NCBI RefSeq assembly: GCF_025833875.1
Contig: NZ_JAOYOD010000001.1
Location: 1,922,001-1,986,000 of the forward strand
Direction: 5' to 3'
Origin: Reichenbachiella ulvae
Lineage (GTDB): Bacteria; Bacteroidota; Bacteroidia; Cytophagales; Cyclobacteriaceae
DNA: 64,000 nt
This document shows, one piece after another, positions 1 to 12,000 of this stretch. The notes under the pieces are model-generated. The model was given only the letters and a program-made list of their open reading frames with translations. It ran no database searches and was not told the origin of the DNA. The number at the start of each line of letters is the position of its first letter. Positions within the stretch are counted from its first letter, which is position 1. Both the position numbers and the translations under genes were made by a program.

Positions 1-3000
1 TGGGTTTGGTCATCGCAGATAGATCAAATTCCGGGCTATACAACCATGAATCTTCGGAACCCAAATACTTGTTGCTACCATTGTCATTTAAGGTTGACCA
101 AACAAACGGTCCAGAGGTAATTGGTTTGTCTGGATCAGTTGTCAATATTCCTTCACCATCAAAATCAACAGATTTCCATACCCAACTTTTATCTCTCAAT
201 GCTAATAGTCCTGTGGTATCATTAATGGCTATCGCATTATCCTTTAATGTCTCAGCATACCATCCATCCGTTTCAGGGTCAAAAGATCCTGATTCAAATG
301 TTTGAACATATGGATTGTCAGGAGTTACCGAAATACTAGGAACAATTTGAACCTTCCTTTGTAGACTTGACCTACAAGTATTCCTTGTAGTCAGAGTCAT
401 TGTCACATCATAAACGCCAGGCTGATTGTAGACATACTCAATTGGACTAAAATCCTCTGATGCTGCCAAACCAGCATTAGAAATATCAGTCCATACCGTA
501 TCTGCACCTAATGAATAAACGATACCAATACTATCAATTCTGAAACTTTCCAGTTTCAATTCATCTACAAAGAATGAAGTAGGTCTATTGACCGTCACTG
601 AATCCCAAACAAAAGAAATAGTAGGACTGATTGTAACCGGTACATCTTGAATGGTAATTCCATTCTCCAATATAGATGCACAACCCGTATTTGTATTTGA
701 GGCATTGGGCATAGTATAAGTAGCTATTAATTGAGCCTCAAATATTTCCTCCAGAATATCATCTTGGGTCAATTGCAGTTTCTTCCTTACTACTCTACCC
801 TCATTGGTTTCCTGAACCCCATTGGTGGTGAATAATGGAACTGGCGCATCACTTTCTGTATACCATGCCCATTCATAAGTCAAGTCTGACTCTAAGTAAT
901 TAGATTCAGGCAAAGTATTGGCAGAAAACTTGACGGATGGGGTCACACAGCCACCATCAATTTCAAAAGAAACTTTCGGTTGATCATAAAGCACAATTGT
1001 CTTTTCTATCGAATTCGTACAGCCATTTTGATCATCATATTCATATCTCAAAGTATAGTCAGCACTTATCCCATCTGTAGTCAAAGTCTCAATTTCGCTT
1101 CCTGGCTCTTCACTACCCCATCTGGATGGTTCAAATGTCGCTCTGGTAATATTACCCGCGGTTAAATTGATAGAATTTCCATTGACAAAGAATCTACCAT
1201 TATCTCCTGAAATTGGGGCCGTCACTGAAACCACAAAATCCTCATTCGATTCACATATCACAAATTCAGTAACATTTTCAAATGTAGGCTCTTCTATACT
1301 GCTAAATTCCAAGGTTGAAAGAGGGTTGACGACAACAGTCTTCTTAATAGTATTGGTACAACCAGTATTGGAACTTGTATGTGTAAAAGACACAATATGA
1401 CTGGTCGCATCACTTGCGTTTCCTTCTAAAACTCCACCAACCAAAGAATGTGCAATATCAGGATGAAAAATAGCCGTACCATCACCATTGCTCGTTATTC
1501 CGGAGCTGCCTGATTCCAGATCATAGATACCACTAGCTGCGGAAACACCTTCCACTACTCCAGATATCTCTACATCAGTTGTTGTTGCACAATACTCTCC
1601 ACTGACACTTTGAGACCCTGATTCAATATTGGGAAATACAACATCCAGTGTAGGCAACTGCGTAACGGTTATGGTCTGTGTAACAGAGTTAGAACATCCC
1701 AAAACATCAGTATAATTAAATGTGATAGCATGATCTGTATCTTCACCTGTCGCCACACTCTGTCCTGCCACAGCAGCAGCTTGTGAGGCTGAAAATGTTG
1801 CCGTCCCATTACTTGAACCATTAACTAAAGTATTTGCAGACCAAGTACTATTTGAAGTCGCGAATGATGCTGAAGTTGCGTTACCAGTGGCATGAGTCCC
1901 TTGAAATGTGTAAACAACATCTTCATAACAAACTGCTGATCCATCTAAATCGATTTCTGAAGTACCTCCATCCAAATCATGATCGTAAACTATGCTCAAC
2001 ACTGGCTGTGGATTAACCACAAAATTTCGAGTTACCTGATTGTCACAGCCATTCACATCGGTATAACTAAAAGTTAACTGATGATTGGTAATATTATCTG
2101 TTCTGGAAGACCCTGAATTTGTCATTGCAGTCTGCAAATTGATAACTGCAGACCCATTCAAATTATCGGTCAAAGCATTGTTACCCGTATTTAGTATCCA
2201 TGAACCTGAGGTAGCATTACTTTCAGAAGCTGCTCCTGTTTCCTGAGTTCCCTGTACCACTGCCGTTTGATCATCAAAACAGAACTCCTGTCCTTCTAGT
2301 TCAGCTCCACCAGAAACAATATCTAGTTTTGGCAATGGATTAATAGTTATGGTTTTGGTAATTGAATTTGAGCAACCAGTTCTCCCATCTCCATCATCAG
2401 TATATAAGAAAGTTACTATATGATCAGTTGGTATTCCAAGTGAATCTGTCCCAGCGTTGTTAATTGATTCTTTTAAATTAATTGTTGCTGTATTTGCTGT
2501 ACCCAAATTAGTTTCAACCGTTCCTGACTTTATAAACCAGTAAATACTTCCATTGTCAATACTGGCATCTACAGAAGACGTAGCTGATCCGGAAGTTTCC
2601 TTACCTCTAACGCTAAAGCTTGCATCCTCATAACAAAGTTCTGCATCCGCAAGATTAGCCCCATTAGAATAATTGGCATAATCACCATTGAAAACCACAT
2701 CAACTGTAGGCAATGGATTAACCGTTACCGTACTGGTAATAGTGTTTGAACAACCAGTTCCGGACTCTGTAAAACCGAAAGTGATGTTATGAGTACTAGG
2801 CAAGCCTTCTTCCGATTCTCCTGCACTAATGGCAGCAGTCGATGGTGTAAAGTCTACTGTAGAACCCACATTGGTAAATCCACCCGTATTAACTGACCAG
2901 GTAATAGTACCATCTGTTGATATTGCATCAATGCCTTCTTGTATTCCAGTTAAAGTTTCCAGCCCATTATCATAGCATAATGCTGTTCCATCAATAGAAG

Positions 3001-6000
3001 CGTCTGTATCATATACTATATCCAAAGTTGGTCTTGGATTAACAGTGATTGTTATCGAAACGCTATTCTGACAACTATTCGCATCGTTAAAGGTGTATGT
3101 CACCACATGGTCGGTAGATACTCCCTCTTCGGTAGTACCAGCATTGGCTGCCGCCACCTGCAAATCGAAACTCACACTTCCTCCAGATGTTGTTGACAAG
3201 GCACTATTCCCTGTACTTACGCTCCACGAACCAGCAAAAGCAAAAGCTCCCTCCTGAACTCCCTGCAGGGTAATAGAACCTTCCTCATAACATACTGCAA
3301 AAGAATTTGCCTCAGCACTAGCGGCATCATCATCATAAAAAGTCCCATCATAAGAAATATCCAAAGAAGGTTGAGGATTTATGGTTATATCATAAATGAT
3401 ATAATCTCCACAACTCGTAGTTCCATCGGTATAGTTATATCTTACATATACGGTTGTCGCACTCCCTTCTCTTGTTTCTCCTACAGCAACAGCAACTGCC
3501 GCAGGATCAAAACTTGCAGTACCATTTCCATTATCTGTGAATCCACCAGTTACAGCCGATGTTGCACTTAATGCATCAGCATTGCTTGCATACATAGCAA
3601 ATGAACCACCTGTAGAATTGACTCCATCAACTTTCGCCTGAAGCGAAAAGGAAGCCTCATCATAACAAATCTCCGTACCGTCAGCATTAGCACCTATCGA
3701 ATTCCCCCCTGCTGCCGTTGCATATTCTATGGTTAAATCAGGAATAGGGAAAATTGTAACAGTAACGTTGGTATTATTATTAGCGGCAAACTCACTACTC
3801 TCACAACCATCTTCTTCGACAGTCACGTAATAATTTATCGTCTGATCTGTATTTCTATCTACCGTTGGGAATAAAGGATGATCTGTTGCCAAAATTTCAG
3901 AACCATCTGTACTTTGAGAAGTACTAATTAGACCTGTTGAAGAGCTACTAGAATACCAATTGAAAGTGGCAGTACCATTATAATCCGTTTCATTCGCAAT
4001 AGTCAACGATGATATGGTAGCATCTGCACAGTACTCATAAACATTGTTTCCATTATTTCCATCTATGGTTGGAGGTGCAGGAATATCGTTGATTGTATAA
4101 TCAAAGCTCAGTGCTGTACTCTCACAACCCGCAAAACTTGAACCTGACACTCCTTTATCAGTCACCTGAGTTACGAAATAGGTATAAACACCCGCTCCAG
4201 TATTAGATGGGGTGAAGTTCGATTGAAAAAGCTCATCCACTAAAGGAGTATCATCATTTGTGTTATTGCTATTCGCATCAAAAACCCATGTAAAACGCTC
4301 CCCTGCAGAATTAAGAACCTGGAAAGTTGGTATTGTAGCCCCATCACAGATGGTTGGAGTTCCATTAACCAATGTAGGTGTCTCAGGAATCGATCTGATC
4401 AATATAGTTAGTTCAAGAGGATCACTTTCGCCTCCTGGGAAATTTTCATCAGAACCAGTGACTCCAGAATCCTTATTTACTGTCACATAGAAGGTATAAC
4501 TACCAACCTCTGGAGTTCCCGACATATTGGTACCTCCATCCGAACGAGTTTCATCCGTCAACAAATCTATAGGGTTGATATACTCTCCCTCTGCTCCAGT
4601 CAAATTGGTACTAGTCAGAGCATTGGTTCGGTTTAAAGCATCGGTTTCAGATCTATACCAAACATATTTCAAATTTGGCTCACTGTTATCACTTGAATTG
4701 TTAACTACCTGAATAGGCTGAACAGCATCACCATAACAATAATACAATTCCGTATCACCATTTATTTCAGTTGGTTCTGAAGGCTTATCCCAGGTATTAA
4801 TCTGCAAGGTGGTAAAATCACTTTGACAACCATCAAAATCCCCACTTATTTCAATAGAGGTGGTCTGATTGACTAAGAAATAGCTTTGAACGTCACTTGG
4901 AATACCTGTCAATCCAAGCTCATTGGCAGCTGCTGAGGCGTCTCTAGTAGCCACAACCGAAATTTGGCTGAACTTATCTCCAGAACTATTAGAAATGAAC
5001 CAATTGAAATTTTGCTCATAGGTAGCATCTACAGTAAAGCTGGTTGATGCGTCGAATGTGTTAGAGGCTGAAAGTACCCCGGCTTCATAGTTCAATACTT
5101 CGTTGGTACCACCAGTGTAAGTCCCCACATCGGATGGTCCTAACACAACAGGCGCACTTTCTAATGGGTAAATGGTAATATCAACCGCAGTCCTCACACT
5201 ACTTTCACATCCACCAAAATCAGTAGTCAATCGGGATGATCCCAGCAAATTCGTAGTTTGAGATAAGTATGCAGTGGCAGAATAAGTTGCTGTCAATTCA
5301 TAAAACCCACTGGCACCATCTGTTGGGGCTGTCCCCTGATCAGCCGTCAAGCTAGGTACTACGTCCCCATAAGTAACATCCGAACCATCTGCATTAGCAA
5401 TTGATGCTCCTCCAGTACTTGCATCATACCAACTGTATCTTACATTATTAGTTTGTGGGGTTGAAATCTCATCGGTCGATGCAATTCTCGAATTTAAATC
5501 TACCTCACCTGAGCATGCATTCAGATCAGAAAGGGCTGTTGATAATACAGGTGCTACAGGATAATCATAAATCACTACATCTATTTGCTGCAAACTACTA
5601 GAACAGCCATCAAAGGTTCCATTTGTGTTTTTATTCTCTCTTTTTGCAAAATACAAAGTGTATGTACCTGCTGTTGGGCTGGTTGGAGATTCACCGAAGT
5701 AACTGAAAAATTCAGTCCCTGTGATAGTTGTATTTCCTGCCGCAGCAAAAATACCCTCGGAAGCACCATCACTTGCACCATCACCTCCTACATCAATTCC
5801 CAGACCGTCAATTACATTGACTCCATCTGAATCATACCAATCATAAAAGTCAGATCCGGCGGTAACGCTTGGAGATGAAATAACAATATCACTTATTGCT
5901 CCCTGACAATATTCAAAAGTATATACTCCTGAAACCACCTCAGCTCCTGTTGCACTCACATCCAATACAGGATTGGCAGGCGTACTATAGACCTCTACAG

Positions 6001-9000
6001 TCACTGTAGAAAAATCACTTTCACAACCATCAAATCCGGTCACGTCCGTATAGTGAGTTTGTGTGAAGTGGAAAACATGTGTACCCACTGCTGGGTTAAT
6101 TGTACCGAAAAGGTCAAAGACGCTTGTCGATAATCCTGAAGCTGTTCCTGCTTCTTCATGCACGAGATTTCCTAACCCACCAAATCCATCATCCTCATAC
6201 CATCTGACTTTTGTAGTAGCATTTTGACCTGAAACCGAAAATACTTCTAAATCATCTGGGTCACAATATTCGAGAACATAGTCATTTGTTGTTGGCTCAT
6301 ACCCCACACCCATTGTTGCTATATCCAAATCAGGCTTTGCTGGTACTGCATATATGGAAATAACTGCAGTGGCAGTGTTAGTACATCCCAAATTCACGGA
6401 ATTATCACCTGGATCTTGTGCAGCAGATGAACTAACCTGAATTTGATAACTTGAACTAGTTCCTGACATGGCCAAAGAAGCACTAATTGATCCGTCCGCA
6501 ATGGCTGAAAAATCCAAACTCGTATTGGAAACGGTAACATAGTTGGCCTCATTAAAAGTACCACTTCCCGGTGTAGTTTCTTTTACAATTCTGTATTGAG
6601 TAAATCCAATATTCGCGGAATTACCACCATGTGTGATAACTGCATCTAAAGTCTCATCAGCCGCATCTACACAAAAATCATCCGCCAAATTATTTTCCAA
6701 ATCAATTGTAGGCAGATCGTAAACGATGAATTCCGTATTACCCAGAGGGTTTTTCTCAGACTCCGGCAGGGTAGCACCATCTTTCACGAAATACCTAACG
6801 ATTCTAAAAGTCCCAGGGCCGCTGACAGTAGGATCAAATGACCAATTGGCAACCGACCAATCTGCAGAAGCAGGATTAGTAGCCGAACCTGCCCATGAAG
6901 CAGGTGGAGTTAGAGGATCATTAATAATTATTTCTGTAGCCCCAGAATTAAAGGCCTCCAATTCATAAAAATATACACCAGTCGGCTCAGTAGATGGATT
7001 GGGATCCACATTCATAGTGTTATTGATATATGCAGAAGACTCACAGAAATACTGAGAAAAAACATTGGCAAACAATGTTTCATCAGCATCTGACACACTA
7101 AAAGTTCGTGATACCTCAAACTCTTCTCCATCAGAATTTCTTGTTAAAGTATAAGATACCACATGGTTATTACTGATACCTGCCGCGCTAGGTCTAAATC
7201 GTACGGTCGCCAAAGAAGCATCTGCAACCCCAATATCTTCATTTACTAATCCTGGACCATCATAGTTACCAGAGTGTGCCCCTGAAGGAAAATCTGCAGA
7301 AATTAAAGTTCCCGTGTCATCATCATCAGTAAAGGCCGTAGTATTTGGGTTGAGCGTGATGCCAAATACAGCTATATCTACATCGGAAACGTCACTTATA
7401 CAGCCATCACCATCGGTTTCCTGAACTTGAACTGTATATAGGGCACTATTGCTATTACTGAAGGTATTAGGAAAACTTCCAGTTGTATTCCAACCTGTTT
7501 CATCTACTGTAGCAGTATTACTTTGTGCAGCAGAGCCATCCAAATAAGTCCAATCGAAGGTACCTCCTGCTCCTGAAGCAGTCAGGTCAAAGGTGCCCGA
7601 CAAATCAATTCTAAATTGGCCATTCGTTACATCCCCTGTTCCTGCCAAAGAAATTGAAGGGGCAGAAGGCCTTGCCTTACTCGCCACTGATCCCAAAACA
7701 AAGGCGGGATCACCAATGTTCGCTCCATAGATATTGGCAGTTCCCCCAAATCTGGTAAAAGTTGTCGTACTTGTCCCAGAAGTCTTAGCCTTAACCTCCA
7801 GCCCAGAAACTGTTAAGGTATTCAACTCACTCAAAGAGGCACTTGAAGCTGTAAACTCTAACTGTAAAATATCATTAGCAGGATAACTTACACTCGTTCC
7901 TGTAATTTGAGTACCGCTTGATGTAAGAGAACCAACAGATGTGTTAAACTCAAAATTAGCTGGTAACTTGATCAAATAATTAACTGCCGATCCTGCCTTA
8001 ATATCATTCGCAATTCGCTCTGTTATTACTAAATCTACGGTTCCTGTATTACCCACCTCAGCTATTCCATCCAAACAAAGGTTAGTCCAAACAGGACTAG
8101 TTATAGAGACTCCTCCGGTTTGTACATTCAAAAAACTAAAAATTGAAGATTGGTTCAGCAAAGTTTCATCTTCAATTAGATAATATATATCATAAGTAGA
8201 TTTTGCACTCAAGGTAAGATCAACAACAAAATCATTACCAATGTTATCCACATTGATAGATCCGTTGGCAGCTGCAGGAGCATCCGCTCCGTCAGTCCCT
8301 GCTTTTAATTGTGTTGCATTTGGTGCTGCAGCACCATCCAAAATCGCTACATAATAGAGCGTCCCTGTCTCATCAGAATTAAATGTCAATTCAATATTGG
8401 CATCCTCGGCAACACCTGTTTCCGTATCGAAAGAAGGAGCCGTATTGTCTATAGTATAGGTCTCCTCTGAAGAAATAGAGGTACCATCAAAATCATTACC
8501 TCCTAGGTCATCTATGTCTTGACCTGCAGCAAAATTAAGATCTAGCAAACCATCACCACCTACACCAGTAATATTCACGATGTACTCTTGAGCAGAATTC
8601 GGGGTTACACTTATGGCTCCTGTGGTAGCACTGCCAGCAATTTCGAAATCTGATCCATCAGCACTTACATTGGTTACATCCTTATTGAAAGTAACTGTAA
8701 AATTGACACTAGTTGCGTTGGTTCTTTCGGCAGCAGCTCCAGTTCGAATAATGGAAGATACTATAGGTGAAGAATTATCAATCCCGAAGGTAGCTGAAAC
8801 TTCATTTGTACCTCCATTTAGGAAATTCCCTCCAAAATCAGGGATTCCAGAACCTATTAAGGTAATACCCAAAGTACCATCTCCTGCCACATTATTGACT
8901 GTAACCGTATATTCCGTACCTGAAACATCAGGAGTCAATATTATACTACCACTAAAGACAGCATTATCTGCAGTTAAATTATTAGAGCCAATCCCATTTA

Positions 9001-12000
9001 TCGTTGCTCCCGATAGTTGTATTGAAATATCAGCCAAAGAAAACTCCGCATTATTTATTTTTTCATTGAATAACACATCAAAACTAACACTCGATGCAGT
9101 TGTCTGACTGACGGTACCTTCAGCAGCACTTGGAGCATTCCTTGTTAAGGTCACAGTTGGATTCGAGCTATCGTTATCTATTACTACACTACCCGTAGGT
9201 GCGCTGTTCCCACCATAATCTGCTATTTCATTATTGCTATTGGTATAAGTCACAGTTAAATCACCAACTGCTGTGGACAAATCACCACTGGTGGTAATCA
9301 AAATGTCCGTATCGAAACCAGTATCATCCACCTGTGACACCACCGTAAAACCAGTTCCCTCTCCATCCACAATAGTAAAATCTGTTGGGTTGGTTTCATT
9401 GCTTTGAACTACATCATCAAACGTCACTATTATCTCAGTTGTAGGGCTACCTCCCAATGCGGCAGAAGTAATTTGAGGAGCAGACTGATCATAATTTATT
9501 TTAACTCCACTAAATGAGGCAACACTGAGTGTATTGGTAGCATCATCTTCGATAGCTGTAGTACTAGGTGTAAAATCAAAAACTAAATCACCTACAGCTG
9601 ATGAAAGATCGAATCCCGTTAATTCCAATTCCACATCACCAGTAACATTGTCAGTCAGGTCATTCGCAGCAGCAGGACTAAAATCAGTTCCCTCAGCATC
9701 GGTAATGGTAAATTCAGTAGCATCAGCAGCCACTAAATCAACTGCCTTATTAAAGTTCAAGGTAAACTCTGTAGAGCTAACTACGTCCACGCTGATAAGT
9801 ACTAAGGCATCTACAGTATTAAAAGTCCAAGCTGTTCCTGTAAAATCAGAAACATAACTCAATTCTCCAGCACTAACAGCACTGGTATTATTAGGCAAAT
9901 CAGAAAATGCACCATCATCCACATTGACCGTATAAGATCTTCCTCCAGTAGGGACCGTGGGCAATGTGATTGAAACCAAGCCATTTGCATCACAGCTCAC
10001 TCTACTGATATCATCAGCATCAACAGTGATATACTGAAAAGGTGAAGTACTATATACTCCTATTTGTTTACCAGCTACACCAGAAACTTCTTCACTAAAT
10101 TGTATTTGAATCACATCTGTCAAAGGATCCATAGTAGACCCTATCGTTGGGACTACATCTGTAGCTCCTGAAAGAACATAAGGTGCTGTGGTATCATAAA
10201 CATCAATATCATTGGCAACAGCTGAAGTACCCAATGAGTTGCTTCCAGATTCACTACCTGTCGTTCCATCTGCATCAGCAACGGTTAGTACAGCATTTTC
10301 ATTTTCATCATTGATATTCAAGGTAACCTCTACCTCGCCTGCAGTCAATGTAGCAGAAGTTAAGCTTAAACCGCTGGGGCCTGATAACGATAAAGAAGAT
10401 GTTTCATCCAGATCTACACTACCATTGGCGTCTTGCGCTTGAATCGTGAAAACAATATCTTCAGTTTCTCTTTCGAAAGGTCCAGCTGCTTCAGGATTTC
10501 CAGAAGAAAAAATTAACCTGTCTCCTAATACTTCTATCAAGTTATCCTCACCCGACAACCCATTAGTTGCAGGGGATATACCGGCATAGTCTCCTGAGCT
10601 TGGCACTCCTCCAGGAGTGAAATTAGAACCGCCACCATTGGTAACTCCAGTAACAGCAATTGAAATAATATCATTATCGGTCACCACACTGTTAAAAGAT
10701 GCACGAACCTCAAATCTAACTGAATCATTATCTGCAATATCAAAATCCTTGTTAATTCCTAACAACCCATTCAATACACTTTTAGACAAATCGAAATTGA
10801 ATACATTGCTACCCTCGGTAGCCACATCAAATTCTCCCAACTCCACACCTGCAGCAAAATTCAAACTAGCATCAAAAGTATAAAGAGCGATTTGATCTAT
10901 ATTCTCATGATTGGTAACCGTAATTTCAAATGAAGTGATTGTTGTTGGATCCGTATCACTATCACTTTCCATGGCCACATTATCATATTGCCCACCATCT
11001 CTGACAGTGAATCGAGCCAACACGATATCTCCTGTACCATCACCATTAATGTCAGTTTCAGTGTATTGTGTATAATCTATTTTTTCTGGATAAGGAAAAT
11101 CCGCATCTTCAACGACATCCGAACTAGCGTCTAATGCACTGAATTGAATCGTCTGATCAGAATATCCACTGATACTACTAGTGGCCTGAAGCCTCCAATT
11201 ACCTCCTTTGCTCGCTTCTAATGCTGTCCAATTGATTACTCCATCGGTAAAGGCTACTGTAGTCAAGCCTATACCATCGGTGGTGCTTAAACTTGACCCA
11301 CCAGGTTTGGTACTAGCGATCAAATCAACTGTCTCCGCAAAATCAACATCTACATTACCCAAGGCGTCTTGAGCCTGCAACTCTAAAGAAAAATCTGTAG
11401 CGGTAAAAACCGAAAAGGTAGCTGCATCTTGTGGATCACCACCGTTTATGTCGGTGAAGACAATATCAGAAGCTGTCACTTCAATCTGGTTCTCAGTACT
11501 TGTGTTTGTATCAACCAAATCTGATCCCCCAACAAAAGTAGCATCCATTCCTGATCCAGATCCTGATACAACTATCGTACTTACATCTAGGGTTACTTCT
11601 AAGGACTGATTGTCTACTACTGTCCCGTCTGTAACCAAAGTCACATAGATACTAAAATCTACCGTACCTTCATCAGTGGCAGTCAAGGTCAGAGAACTAA
11701 ATGAAATACTTCCTGCTGTCAAAGTCCCTTCTGCCAATTCACTCCCGGCTGAATATAGCGCTACCTTATTGATGTTGTCTGGATTAGATATCGAGATATC
11801 AAAATCTGTAATAATTGTCCCTATTCCATCAGAATCTGTGTTATCTGCTCCACCATCGCGTAAGGTAAATCGAGCGATTTCCAATTCATCACCTGTACTT
11901 GACAAATCTATATCTGTCGCATCATAGGTCGTCGGATCAAAATCCGATTGCTTTGTTAAGCTTGCCACTACGATGTCTGACTCACTATCTGGGGCGGTAA

